A DNA stretch of 60,895 bases from Candidatus Tumulicola scandinaviensis (GCA_003140835.1 PLLA01000063.1:88109-149003); one strand, 5' to 3'; shown: positions 9,655 to 17,920, counted from the first letter of the stretch. Notes: a model not told the origin generated them from the sequence alone. A program made the numbers and translations.

Positions 9655-10218
9655 ATGGTACGATCTTCGGTTATCCGCGTCGCGGCCTGGGTTGCGCTCC
9701 TGAGTATGTCGGCTGCGACTTTGCCGATCGCGGCGTCCGCCGATGCCGGCAGTGGCGCGACCGAGTATCACTATTCGACAACGATAACCACGGTCTACGG
9801 ATCGCAGTATCCGATTGCGGGTCATCTCGATCTGGAGATATTTCCGGCTGGGAACGTGCGCGGCTACTATCACAATGCCTACCAAAAGGCGTTCATTCAA
9901 GTCGTGGGCGGTCGCGACGGGAGCTATCTGTGGTTTGACATCGGACCCAGTCCGATAGATTTGGGCCTCGGAATCAGTACCGGCGAACGGCTGCACATCG
10001 TCGCCAGCATGGACTCGGACGGCTCGTTCAAAGGCCAGGCATTCCCGCAATACATCACCTCGATCAACGCGCCCAACGTCACCACCGATGCCGCTCGTCC
10101 GACCGGTAACGCCTCGGCGATGATCTCACCGACCGATCAGGGAACCGCCGTGGAACAATACATCTTCGCCGCCAAGCCGATGGACAAAGGCCCCGAAGAT
10201 TACCAACCCTCTCCCTAA
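9655..10218 (+). CDS. Exported protein of unknown function
   Basis: A 187-residue protein with a Sec signal peptide (residues 1-30, hydrophobic VAAWVALLSMSAATLPIAA, cleavage near ASA-DA). The mature part is beta-rich (YHYSTTITTVYG, DLEIFPAGNVRGYY, GSYLWFDIG) with a GSFKGQAFPQY segment, suggesting a small beta-sandwich. GAGAGGA at 9641-9647 sits 7 bp from the ATG at 9655, which decides the start over a TTG six bases upstream. It is a stand-alone gene, convergent with the cytochrome gene. I do not recognise the family. Confidence 0.65.
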   Translation: MVRSSVIRVAAWVALLSMSAATLPIAASADAGSGATEYHYSTTITTVYGSQYPIAGHLDLEIFPAGNVRGYYHNAYQKAFIQVVGGRDGSYLWFDIGPSPIDLGLGISTGERLHIVASMDSDGSFKGQAFPQYITSINAPNVTTDAARPTGNASAMISPTDQGTAVEQYIFAAKPMDKGPEDYQPSP

Positions 10219-10240
10219 CCCGCCGGCCTTAGGGCGCCCC

Positions 10241-10759
10241 TCAAGATTTCTTGAGCGATTTCCATAGGCGCTCGGGTACCGGTGGAAGCTTGTCCATATT
10301 TTTGAGGAAGAGCGCGACTTGCCAGCGTTGCTCGTCGGTGAGTGAGGCCGCGAACGCCGGCATTCCGGTCAGCCGAATTCCGTGCGTGACCTTCCAATAC
10401 GTGACGCCGTCTGGATCGTCTTCGACGCCGTCCTTCGCCAGCTGCGGCGCCTTTTGATAGAGCCCGCTGGCGACGTTCGACGGATGCCCGTCGGCGGCGC
10501 CGTGGCACACGGCGCAGTTTTGCGCGTACAGTTTGATGCCCGCTTCGAGGTTCGCGTCGTTGAGCGGAACCGGGTTCGGCGCCGCCGGAGCTTCGCGCCG
10601 CAAGGTTGCGTGCAGCGACGTCCTGGCCGCCCAGCGTTCGAGCGATGACGGCTTCGCATCGGCGTTGGCCGGAACCAGTCCGGCTTCCACGCCGACGAAG
10701 GCGAGCAGCGCCCCCAGCACGATGACGCCGAGCGCCCCGATCACGATTCCGCGTAACAT
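10241..10759 (-). CDS. Membrane-anchored c-type cytochrome
   Basis: A 172-residue protein with one N-terminal membrane anchor (MLRGIVIGALGVIVLGALLAFVG) and a single class I cytochrome c domain: heme-binding CAVCH at about residue 81 and a distal methionine in RLTGMPAFAASL. It should carry electrons on the periplasmic side. The start at 10759 follows a GAGG; the open frame extends 34 codons further upstream but that part is unlike an export signal and covers the promoter of the divergent lipoprotein gene. The heme partner enzymes are not in this window. Confidence 0.85.
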   Translation of the reverse strand: MLRGIVIGALGVIVLGALLAFVGVEAGLVPANADAKPSSLERWAARTSLHATLRREAPAAPNPVPLNDANLEAGIKLYAQNCAVCHGAADGHPSNVASGLYQKAPQLAKDGVEDDPDGVTYWKVTHGIRLTGMPAFAASLTDEQRWQVALFLKNMDKLPPVPERLWKSLKKS

Positions 10760-10852
10760 CCGGCCTCTATTTAGTCGCACGGCAGTAATCGCCCGCCGCC
10801 ACCGAGTAGTCTTACCCCGGCGCCCCGTGCGCCAGTCATGCGAGGTGTGCGT

Positions 10853-11830
10853 ATGCGTCACGTTGGAGCGATCGTCCTGATCGCGGCACTTTTTACCGGC
10901 TGTTCCGGTGCCGGCTCCGTTTCACCAGCCGGCAACGTCCTCATCACTCCCAATCGCGTGCGGCCCGCGGTACCGGTCGTCGGGGGCTGCTCGATTTTCC
11001 CGGCCGACAACTGGTGGAACACCGATATTTCCCAATATCCGGTCGATCCGCGGTCGGATAACTACATCAAGTCGATCCCCGGGAATTTGCACCCGGATTT
11101 TGGGCACGAGTCGTACTATGGAATTCCATTTAATATCGTGCCGCAAAGCCAGCCGCTCGTTCCGGTAAGCTTCCAGTACAAGTCGCAGAGCGATCCGGGG
11201 CCGTATCCGATTCCGCCTAACGCTCAAATCGAAGGCGGGAAACACTCTACCGGCGATCGCCACGTGCTGGTGCTTCAACAGGGAGCGTGCACGTTGTACG
11301 AGATGTGGCACGCGTTCCCAGTCGGTGGCGGCAAGCGGTGGCGGGCCGGCTCGGGCGCAATCTTTCCCTTGAACACCGACAAGTTGCGCCCCGACGGCTG
11401 GACGTCGGCCGATGCGGCGGGACTTCCGATTCTCCCCGCGTTGATTCGCTGCGACGAGGTGCAGGCCGGGCAGATTGATCACGCGCTGCGATTCACCGTG
11501 CAAAACACGCAAGCCGGATACATTCATCCCGCCACGCATTTTGCGAGCAGCAGCCACGACCGCAACCTTCCGCCGATGGGGTTGCGCGTCCGGCTCAAGG
11601 CGTCGTTCAACATTTCGGGGTTTAACCGCACGGCGCAGATCATTCTGACGGCCATGAAAACCTACGGCATGTTCGTGGCCGATAACGGGTCGAACTGGTA
11701 CTTTCAAGGCGAAGGCGGCACGGCCGCCACCTGCTGGAACGATAACGACCTCAACGCGCTCAAAAACGTTCCCGGCACGGCGTTCGAGGTGGTGAAGACC
11801 GGGCCAATTCTCCATAAGAGCGGGCCGTAG
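10853..11830 (+). CDS. Secreted lipoprotein of unknown function
   Basis: A 325-residue lipoprotein. The signal peptide ends in the lipobox LFTGC. The mature part begins with CSIFPADNWWNTDIS and contains LHPDFG, GIPFNIV, DRHVLVLQQG, YEMWHAFPV and HFASSSHDRNLPPMGLRVRLK. The conserved His/Asp/Trp content suggests a carbohydrate- or metal-binding beta fold, but I cannot name the family. The start at 10853 is preferred because GAGG lies 8-11 bases upstream, while the in-frame ATG at 10838 has none. Confidence 0.7.
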   Translation: MRHVGAIVLIAALFTGCSGAGSVSPAGNVLITPNRVRPAVPVVGGCSIFPADNWWNTDISQYPVDPRSDNYIKSIPGNLHPDFGHESYYGIPFNIVPQSQPLVPVSFQYKSQSDPGPYPIPPNAQIEGGKHSTGDRHVLVLQQGACTLYEMWHAFPVGGGKRWRAGSGAIFPLNTDKLRPDGWTSADAAGLPILPALIRCDEVQAGQIDHALRFTVQNTQAGYIHPATHFASSSHDRNLPPMGLRVRLKASFNISGFNRTAQIILTAMKTYGMFVADNGSNWYFQGEGGTAATCWNDNDLNALKNVPGTAFEVVKTGPILHKSGP

Positions 11831-11833
11831 CTC

Positions 11834-12526
11834 TTACATCGCCTTGCCGTCGAACGTCTGAACGTCGAGCGCGTCGAGAAAGCGCTGCAGGGCCGCGGCT
11901 CGCTGCGCGCCGATGCGTTTCGCCGCCTGGGTGACGAGCCGCGGCGGAATGTCTCGCACGAAAGACCGCAACGTCTTTACGGCCGGCGCGAAGCTGGGCG
12001 CTTTCTCACCGGTCAGCGATAGCATGCGCGCGGCTCCGATTTCGCCGAGGAAATCCAGCGAGTCGGCGTCGTGCAGAACGATTGCCTCGGGCGTCGCGCC
12101 CGGGTCGCGATAGTACATGTGACCGCGCTCCGCGGCCGCAACGGCAGGGAACTTTTTCATCGGGAAGCCCGCCTCGCGTAAAACGGCGCCGCTCTCCTGG
12201 GCGGCGCAATCGCCGTGTTCGAGGTGTGCGTCGGCGCACGGGACGAACGCCGCCATATCGTGCAAGAATGCCGCGGCAAAGAGCACGTCGCGGTCGACTG
12301 TCATTCCGTCTGCCTGTGCGAGCGACAACGCCACGCGATAGTTGCGTTCGCTGTGCTGCCACCCCCAGGCGGGATGTACGAACTTGCTTCTTGCCAGTTG
12401 GTAGACGGTCACCTTCCACGGAGCGTCGAGCGGAATGCCGGTAGCCGTTTGCGCCGGCAACTCTTGAGCCGCCGCAGTCAGAAACGCGAACGTGCAGAGT
12501 GCCGCGCACATCCAAGCGTGTCGCAT
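11834..12526 (-). CDS. Exported HD-domain protein
   Basis: A 230-residue protein with a signal peptide (MRHAWMCAALCTFAFLTAAA) followed by an HD-type helical domain: HSERNYRVALSL, a central HDMA (the name-giving His-Asp pair), AEHG-like AERGHMYY, and VLHDADSLDFLGEIG. HD proteins are metal-dependent phosphohydrolases, usually cytoplasmic; here export is predicted, which is unusual. The start follows AAGAGGAACGG. It lies just downstream of the FAD monooxygenase in the same direction (14-bp gap), so the two may be co-transcribed. Confidence 0.75.
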   Translation of the reverse strand: MRHAWMCAALCTFAFLTAAAQELPAQTATGIPLDAPWKVTVYQLARSKFVHPAWGWQHSERNYRVALSLAQADGMTVDRDVLFAAAFLHDMAAFVPCADAHLEHGDCAAQESGAVLREAGFPMKKFPAVAAAERGHMYYRDPGATPEAIVLHDADSLDFLGEIGAARMLSLTGEKAPSFAPAVKTLRSFVRDIPPRLVTQAAKRIGAQRAAALQRFLDALDVQTFDGKAM

Positions 12527-12540
12527 GGTCCGTTCCTCTT

Positions 12541-13749
12541 TTAGCTTCTGACGTGTTCGGGGCGAAAACCGAGTCCGACGAGTCGCGCCGGTATGCGCGA
12601 CAAAAATGGAAGGCGGCGCGCAAGGACCGGAAGCCAGCCAAGCAGCGGCGAGCGTTCGTTCGACAGAACGCGGCCGATCACGCTTTGCCCGATGAATACC
12701 TGCAACGCTTGGGTCATCTTCGCGGCGAACTCGCGCCGGCGCTGAACGCGCCGCAGGTCTTGCACGCGCACCTCGCCGGCGCGCGCCAGGCGTAGTCCTA
12801 AGATATTGGCAGCGGCGATCGCATCTTGAATCGCGAGATTGATTCCGACCCCGCCGATCGGCGACATCGCGTGGGCTGCGTCTCCAATGCAGAGCAATCC
12901 GGGCCGGTACCAGCGGCGCAACCGATCGACGCGCACCGTCAGCAAGCGGATGTCTTCCCAGCGCGTTAGCTCGCCGACGCGGCTGCCGAGAAAGGGCACC
13001 GTCGCACGAATTTGCTCGCGGAACGCTTCCAATCCGAGTGCTTGCAGACTGGCGAGCGTCCCTTTCGGAATGACGTACGCGCACTGCCAGTAGTCGCCGC
13101 GATCGATCAGTGCGAGAATGCGTCCGTCGCGGATATACCCAAACGTGTCGTGCGGATCGTCGGGCAACTTCGTCAAACGCAGCCACAACACGTCCATCGG
13201 CGCACCGACCTCTTCAACCGCGAGCGCAGCTTTCTCGCGAACGATTGAATCGCGCCCATCGGCGGCAATCGTTAGACCGGCGCGGATCTCCAGCGGGCCG
13301 TCGGGCGTCTGGGCAGTGACGCCGGCGACACGGTCGCCGTCCCAGAGCAAGTCGCCAACGCGCGTCTGCATGCGGAGCGCAAAGCTGGGAAAACGGCGGG
13401 CCTTTTCTGCCAGAAAATTGAGGAACTCCCACTGCGGCATGAAGGCCAGGAACTTACACCGCGTCGAGAGATGGGTAAAGTCGGCCACCGTGACGACGGC
13501 GTCGCCGAGCCGGCCAGCGAGCCGCGTTACGCGTTGATGCGGCTGTTTGAGGAATTCGTCGAGCACGCCGAGTTCGTCCATCACGTCGAGGGTGGACGGA
13601 TGGATGGTGTCGCCCCGGAAATCGCGCAGAAAATCCGCATGTTTCTCGACCACGACGACGTCAACGCCGGTTCGTGCGAGCAACAGCCCCAGCATCATGC
13701 CGGCCGGACCGCCTCCGACTATGCAAGCTTGGACGCGCAAGACGTTCAC
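12541..13749 (-). CDS. FAD-dependent aromatic-type monooxygenase/oxidoreductase
   Basis: A 402-residue flavoprotein of the p-hydroxybenzoate hydroxylase fold. The Rossmann motif is near the N-terminus (IVGGGPAGMMLGLLLARTG), the DG motif is AADGRDSIVR, and the GD motif CIGDAAHAMSPIGGVGINLA closes the FAD site. It probably hydroxylates or epoxidises an organic substrate with NAD(P)H and O2. The start is a GTG at 13749, which abuts the SRPBCC-like gene stop. The C-terminal 60 residues carry no thioredoxin-like domain, as expected for the short forms. Confidence 0.85.
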   Translation of the reverse strand: MNVLRVQACIVGGGPAGMMLGLLLARTGVDVVVVEKHADFLRDFRGDTIHPSTLDVMDELGVLDEFLKQPHQRVTRLAGRLGDAVVTVADFTHLSTRCKFLAFMPQWEFLNFLAEKARRFPSFALRMQTRVGDLLWDGDRVAGVTAQTPDGPLEIRAGLTIAADGRDSIVREKAALAVEEVGAPMDVLWLRLTKLPDDPHDTFGYIRDGRILALIDRGDYWQCAYVIPKGTLASLQALGLEAFREQIRATVPFLGSRVGELTRWEDIRLLTVRVDRLRRWYRPGLLCIGDAAHAMSPIGGVGINLAIQDAIAAANILGLRLARAGEVRVQDLRRVQRRREFAAKMTQALQVFIGQSVIGRVLSNERSPLLGWLPVLARRLPFLSRIPARLVGLGFRPEHVRS

Positions 13750-13754
13750 GTGCG

Positions 13755-14252
13755 TCAGCGTTCGAACATACGGTAACGAACGTATTCCGCTTCGCGCTTC
13801 TCAACGAGGGCTGCGCACGCTGCTGCAACGTCGCCGACGAAGTTTTCCAGAGTGCGCCGGGCCGCGCGGGCCGCAATCGCCGCATCGAGAAACTTTCCGA
13901 ATAACTGCAGCGGCGTGTCGTAAGCGCCGCCCAACCACAGAATCGCGCCGCTCGGGCCGGTTGCGTCGATGCCCATCGTGCCTTCGAACGTTGGAAACGA
14001 TTCCGGATGCCGCGCGGCGCGAAAGCTCAGATCGACCGTCCGCGAATCGGCGTGCGACTTGCCGGCGGTAAGGTGAATCGGAACCGCGACGTAGCCGAAG
14101 TCGGGCAAATGCAAATCGCCAAGCGAAATGTGCAGGGCAAATCCTCGCCAGATGCCTTCTTGCGCGGAAATCGCGCGCAGGATCTCGTGAATCGCCCCGT
14201 AGGCAGGGATGGGCGGAATCTTGAGATGGTGCTGCAGTCGAACGTCGGACAC
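13755..14252 (-). CDS. Uncharacterised protein, SRPBCC/START-like pattern
   Basis: A 165-residue cytoplasmic protein starting with GTG (MSDVRLQHHLKIPP). It has strand-rich segments (WRGFALHISLGDLHLPDFGYVAVPI, TVDLSFRAARHPESFPTFEGTMGIDA, AILWLGGAYDTP) and a long C-terminal helix, compatible with a ligand-binding SRPBCC fold. It has no recognisable active site. It is the first gene of a leftward cluster with the FAD monooxygenase 5 bp downstream, so it may act on or bind the same small molecule. Confidence 0.6.
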   Translation of the reverse strand: MSDVRLQHHLKIPPIPAYGAIHEILRAISAQEGIWRGFALHISLGDLHLPDFGYVAVPIHLTAGKSHADSRTVDLSFRAARHPESFPTFEGTMGIDATGPSGAILWLGGAYDTPLQLFGKFLDAAIAARAARRTLENFVGDVAAACAALVEKREAEYVRYRMFER

Positions 14253-14353
14253 GCTGCCGTCTTTCGACGTTCGCTGGGGAACGCAGCTTGCCGAGCACCG
14301 CGTCGAGCCGGTAAAAGTACAGGCCAGGGCTTACACTCGGTCGCTTGCTATGC

Positions 14354-14553
14354 TATCATTAAGCGGCATTAACAAAACGCGAGGTGGAGGGGGCGCTCGA
14401 CCTGACGAAGGTCGACTGGAAGGGGGGCTGGCTAGGGCCAGCCCCCCTTCCAAAGCCGGTCGCGCGCAGGGTTAACGCCCACTCAAAGCCCATTTAAGGC
14501 GCTCGAAGCGAAGATCATGGAAACCGGGGCGTTTCAAGTGGCTCCGGTTTTTT
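14354..14553 (+). ncRNA. Candidate ~190-nt structured RNA with intrinsic terminator
   Basis: In a gene-poor stretch a -10-like TATCAT (14354-14359) is followed by three strong foldable units. These are a 7-bp hairpin (14397-14415, loop GACGA), a perfect 16-bp hairpin with a TAGG loop (14417-14452), and a terminator stem of 9 pairs with one G-T wobble (14522-14530 with 14541-14549) running into six Ts (14548-14553). CGCGA near 14379 can pair with TCGCG near 14460 to enclose the first two hairpins. A 9-base direct repeat GGCGCTCGA occurs at 14392 and 14498. I could not match a known riboswitch, 6S, SRP or tmRNA consensus. Confidence 0.5.
14522..14553 (+). terminator. Rho-independent terminator
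   Basis: AACCGGGGC and GCTCCGGTT form a stem with a 10-base loop, followed by TTTTTT. It reads rightward and would end the candidate RNA just before the small reading frame at 14586. In a riboswitch model it would be the expression platform. Confidence 0.7.
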
Positions 14554-14585
14554 CTTGACCTGCCGAGACGAAAGGGACCCTGCGA

Positions 14586-14774
14586 ATGGAGACCGAGGCG
14601 ATCGCGATCGAGCTTACCAAGCTCGTCGTCGCTCAAACCAGACCTGCCGTCACCGACTACTTTCACCTCGCGACTGACTATTTGAGCGTGTATCGCTACA
14701 TCCTTAACGATCTTCATGGCCAACGGCAGCACGGTCACCAAAACGGCGCCGGAGTTTTAGAGCTGCGACGTTAA
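14586..14774 (+). CDS. Small hypothetical protein (62 residues)
   Basis: An ATG preceded by AAGGGA (spacing 8-9) opens 62 codons with GC-rich third positions in the first half (METEAIAIELTKLVVAQT ... DYFHLATDYLSVYRYIL). The N-terminal half could be amphipathic helix. It lies 33 bp after the terminator of the candidate structured RNA, so it might be controlled by it. Its 3-prime end carries TAGAGCTGC, which is inversely repeated about 45 bp further on (GCAGCTCTA). It could equally be non-coding. Confidence 0.35.
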   Translation: METEAIAIELTKLVVAQTRPAVTDYFHLATDYLSVYRYILNDLHGQRQHGHQNGAGVLELRR

Positions 14775-14825
14775 CGCCTCGCTCTAGGACAGACGCAGCG
14801 ACGGTGCAGCTCTAGAGTTCTAGAG

Positions 14826-14868
14826 TTGACTTTGTTAGGCAGCCTAATAGTATTTCTAGGCATGCCTA
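14826..14868 (+). promoter_or_regulatory. Promoter with DtxR/MntR-type operator
   Basis: A -35-like TTGACT (14826-14831), 16-bp spacer and -10-like TAGTAT (14848-14853) frame the palindrome TTAGGC-A-GCCTAA (14835-14847) exactly in the spacer. A second palindrome TAGGCATGCCTA (14857-14868) covers the predicted transcription start. TTAGG...CCTAA half-sites are the known signature of DtxR/IdeR/MntR/SirR-type metal repressors, and placement over the core promoter fits repression. The cognate regulator is not in this window; the Fur-family gene at 17921 uses a different box type. Confidence 0.6.
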
Positions 14869-15975
14869 CTGTGCGCTCCTGGAGCGTCGCTGGAATCGCC
14901 GTCCTTTTGGCCGCCGGAGCGTGCCCGCCTGCTCAAGCGATCCCCCTCTTCGCCCACCAGCTCGGGGTGACGTGCCAGAAATGCCACACCGTGATCCCGT
15001 TGCCCAACGACTTCGGCGCGCACTTCATCACCTCGGGCGAACGCATCCCCGGGGTGCGGCCGGGTCCGGCTTTCCCGATCTCGGTGCGAGCGAACCTGGT
15101 TGATTCGAGCGCGTATCAAGGAGGCGGCCCCGACGGAACCGGTTTGCCGAAGGCGATCGTCGACGAACTCGAGCTATTCACGGCCGGGTTGATCGGGAGC
15201 AGAGCGAACTACTTTGTCGAGCAGTACGTCGTCGACGGAGGCGAGCACCGAGAGCTGCGCGACGCCTGGATCAACGACCGGCTCGATCCCTGGAACGCGC
15301 CCGTGCCGGTTTACGCCAAGGGGGGCCAGTTCACGCTGCCGCTTCTGGTCGATCCCGAAACGTTCCGCGACACCTACCAGCACTATGCGCTTTTCGATCA
15401 AACCGTCGGAAACAATCCGTTTAACTTCTTCGATCCGAAAGTCGGCGGCGTCTTGAATGCCGGCAACGAGCTGCACGGAACCAACGTGCAACTGTTCGCC
15501 GGACCCGGTCACGACCGGTACAGCGGCCTGCCGACGCTCGGAACCGATCTCATGGGCTACGGTCAACAGGTGCTCGGCCCGTTCACGCTGAGTCTCTACC
15601 ACTACCAAGGGCAACGTCCCGACGGCCCAAACTTTGTCGACCGGTTCGAACGCACCGGCGACGCGTTGGTTTTCAACGACGGCTGCTGGCTGAGTCGGTC
15701 GGTCGTCCAGACCGGCTGGGATTCCAGTTGTCTGCCGCATGCCGGTTGCGTCGAGCGGAGGCTTTACCCAACTGCGCTACCTGGTGAGTCCCCGCTTCTT
15801 CGCCGAAGGACGCTACGAGGGAACCGATTCGCCCACCGGCGGCTTCGTGCGCGACGGCGTGTTACTCTTGGGGTACGGACCGGCGCACAATTCGCGTCGC
15901 ACGCTCGAAGACGTGATTCAACACTCCCCGCAAACGACGAACACGATGAACCTACAGTTTACGGTGGCCTACTAA
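14862..15975 (+). pseudogene. Frameshifted c-type-heme, outer-membrane-like protein
   Basis: A signal peptide (MPTVRSWSVAGIAVLLAAG ... AQA) leads to a heme motif CQKCH and then a long beta-rich region (NYFVEQYVVDGG, LRDAWINDRLDP, FTLPLLVDPETFRDTYQHY, GPFTLSLYHYQG) as in outer-membrane porin-like proteins. The frame breaks near 15745. Upstream reading continues as arginine-rich nonsense, while the next frame gives the natural C-terminus (ASSGGFTQLRYLVSPRFFAEGRYEGT ... MNLQFTVAY). A loss of two bases in a GCGC run explains it. No Shine-Dalgarno precedes 14862, and the predicted transcript starts only a few bases upstream, so translation may be leaderless. YceI starts 1 bp after the stop. Confidence 0.7.
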
Positions 15976-16515
15976 ATGCCGATTTGCACGATCCTCTTGG
16001 CCGTCGTCCTCGCCCTGAACCCGCCGCCCGCGATCCGCGCGATCGACCCGGCCAAATCGAAGGTGCAGTTCTCGGTGACGCACGTTTTCGTGGACCACGT
16101 CATTGGGGTGGTTCCGGTTTTGCGCGGGGCAGTGACGCTTGAGAACGGATCGGCCGTCCCCACCAACGTCACCGCGGTCCTCGATGCAACCAAACTGGCC
16201 ACCGACGACCGCGATCGGAACGGCGTCCTGCAATCGCCGGATTGGTTCGACACCGCAAAATTCCCAACGTGGACGTTTGCGAGTACCAAGATCACTCTCA
16301 GTAGCGACGGTACGTTTACCATGGACGGATCGTTGACGATCCACGGCGTTACACAACCCGAACGTCTCGCGGTAACGATCGGCGGAACGCCGGCTAATCC
16401 AACCTATCACGCGGCCGGACGCATCGACCGGCACGCCTTTGGCATGCAGGTCACCCGGCTCGATCCCGCGATTGGAAATCCGGTCGACGTGACCCTCGAC
16501 GTCACCCTGAAGTAG
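15976..16515 (+). CDS. YceI-family lipid-binding protein
   Basis: A 179-residue exported protein. The signal peptide (MPICTILLAVVLALNPPP AIRA) precedes the YceI lipocalin-like barrel: AIDPAKSKVQFSVTHVFVDHVIG, FDTAKFPTWTFASTKI, LTIHGVTQPERLAVTIGG, and VDVTLDVTLK at the end. YceI proteins bind isoprenoid or other amphipathic molecules in the periplasm. The ATG directly follows the stop of the heme protein gene, so both share the metal-type operator upstream. The 3-prime end overlaps the convergent PaiB gene by 14 bp. Confidence 0.9.
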   Translation: MPICTILLAVVLALNPPPAIRAIDPAKSKVQFSVTHVFVDHVIGVVPVLRGAVTLENGSAVPTNVTAVLDATKLATDDRDRNGVLQSPDWFDTAKFPTWTFASTKITLSSDGTFTMDGSLTIHGVTQPERLAVTIGGTPANPTYHAAGRIDRHAFGMQVTRLDPAIGNPVDVTLDVTLK

Positions 16516-17134
16516 TCGCGTCTCCGCTCTGCGCGTCTTCCATCGCCCGCGCGCACTCCCGCTCGAGCGGGAGCGGCGATCGCGAAAGCGCGTCGATCAC
16601 GCGCGTGCGATCGGCCGCGTTGCGATTTTGGCTCAGTTTGGCCGAACATACCAGTCGTTCTACGCGCATCTCGAAAGCCACAATCCCACGCAGCTGCTTC
16701 TGGTAGTAATCGGCGTCCATGCGATCGAGCTGCCACGGATCGGCGCGATTGCCCTCGAACGCGTCGGTCAACGCGCCCAGCACGTAGCCGGCATCGCATT
16801 CCGACAGCCGGCCGGAGGCGTGCACGGCCGTATAGTTCCAGGTCGGAACGTTGAGCGACGGCGTTTCGTACCAGGCTGCGGAGACGTACGCGTGCGGCCC
16901 GGAAAAGATGGCCGTCGCCACATGCCTCGCGCCAATCGCGGCAGCGTGTGGGTTCGCGCGCGCGACGTGGCCGATGATGACGAGTTCGTCGCCCTGCCGG
17001 CAAGCGAGCATCGGAAGATGGGTCGCCTGCGGGCACTCGGCGTCGCACGTCGTCAGTAAGCCGAAGGGAAATCGCGCGATCAGATCGACGGCGAATTCAC
17101 GGTCGTTAATTGCAAAAGCGGGCGGAACGTACAT
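16502..17134 (-). CDS. PaiB-like FMN-binding regulator
   Basis: A split-barrel flavin-binding protein of the PaiB/FMN_bind_2 family, 210 residues. It starts with the typical MYVPPAFAI and shows FPFGLLTTCD, THLPML, GHVARANPHA, AIFSGPHAYVSAAWY, VPTWNYTAVHASG and the C-terminal GIVAFEMRVERLVCSAKLSQN. Family members are called negative regulators of sporulation/protease genes in Bacillus; a pyridoxamine-oxidase-like role is also possible. I use the internal ATG at 17134 because it matches the family start; the open frame has another ATG 16 codons upstream. Confidence 0.85.
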   Translation of the reverse strand: MYVPPAFAINDREFAVDLIARFPFGLLTTCDAECPQATHLPMLACRQGDELVIIGHVARANPHAAAIGARHVATAIFSGPHAYVSAAWYETPSLNVPTWNYTAVHASGRLSECDAGYVLGALTDAFEGNRADPWQLDRMDADYYQKQLRGIVAFEMRVERLVCSAKLSQNRNAADRTRVIDALSRSPLPLERECARAMEDAQSGDATTSG

Positions 17135-17198
17135 CCGGAGAACGTTCGCGGGCTTCTCCAACAATCCGTCGAAACGTCGCACTCATGAGCGAGGGAAC

Positions 17199-17915
17199 AT
17201 GATCGGCCTGTCGCACGTCGTCCTGCACGTCGGCCTCTGCGCGGCGATCGCTCGAGCCAAGCCGGACGCAACGGTGGCTCTACGCGTTCGCGTCGTCGAC
17301 CGCCGAAGCGTCCCGCGCGTCGAACAGACGTTTCGGGTAGAGCGTGGTGACGACGACAATCCGAAGGTCGTCGAGTTCGACGCACCTCAGGGAACGTACC
17401 GGCTCGACCTAAGCGTTCCGAAGTACGGCTGCGGCGCATCGGAGTTTCTCACGTTCCTGCCCGATCACAGCCGAAGCGTCGACGTCATGCTGGCAAACGG
17501 CGCACAACCCGCGCTGCAGCCGCTCCTCATCGCCGGCGCTTCGCCGCAATCGTTCCTGTACGTACAGCCCACGTTCGTGCTGCTGGACAAAAACTCGACC
17601 GGCTGCGATAAGCCCGTCGGCGATCCGGTTCCGTTTCAGGTAGACGTCGAAAACGATCAGGATGCGTATTACGCCGCGCTCTATTCGGATCCGTCGCTTG
17701 CCGCGCACACACCGCTGCAAATGGCACTCCGACTGCGCACGCCGACCCATCAGTATCACTACGTTCGCGTGCCGATTCCGTTTCCGATGCCGTGGGCGGG
17801 CTGGCCGAGCAACGTGCAGTTCGACGTGACGCAAGACGAAATCGACGGCCTTGCCAGCCAGCCCGTTGGCACGCTGCTCTGCCTCCATTTATGGGAAACG
17901 AAGGTGTACTTCTAA
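17199..17915 (+). CDS. Exported protein of unknown function
   Basis: A 238-residue protein with a short signal-like N-terminus (MIGLSHVVLHVGLCAAIARA). The mature part begins with a carboxypeptidase-regulatory-like beta-sandwich pattern (VALRVRVVDRRSVPRVEQTFRVERG, YRLDLSVPKYGC) and continues with FLYVQPTFVLLDKNSTGCDKPVG and HQYHYVRVPIPFPMPW. GAGGGA at 17191-17196 sets the start. Two or three cysteines might form disulphides. No enzyme motif is seen. The gene is convergent with the Fur-family gene. Confidence 0.65.
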   Translation: MIGLSHVVLHVGLCAAIARAKPDATVALRVRVVDRRSVPRVEQTFRVERGDDDNPKVVEFDAPQGTYRLDLSVPKYGCGASEFLTFLPDHSRSVDVMLANGAQPALQPLLIAGASPQSFLYVQPTFVLLDKNSTGCDKPVGDPVPFQVDVENDQDAYYAALYSDPSLAAHTPLQMALRLRTPTHQYHYVRVPIPFPMPWAGWPSNVQFDVTQDEIDGLASQPVGTLLCLHLWETKVYF

Positions 17916-17920
17916 GGTTT

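Noticed and set aside
14397-14460. Hammerhead-like CTGACGA in the candidate RNA
   Set aside because: The bases that would have to form stem II and the GAAA partner are missing; the motif is simply the loop of a 7-bp hairpin.
14354-14553. 6S RNA, SRP RNA, tmRNA, c-di-GMP or cobalamin riboswitch identity
   Set aside because: None of the conserved sequence boxes of these families could be found, so the element is left unnamed.
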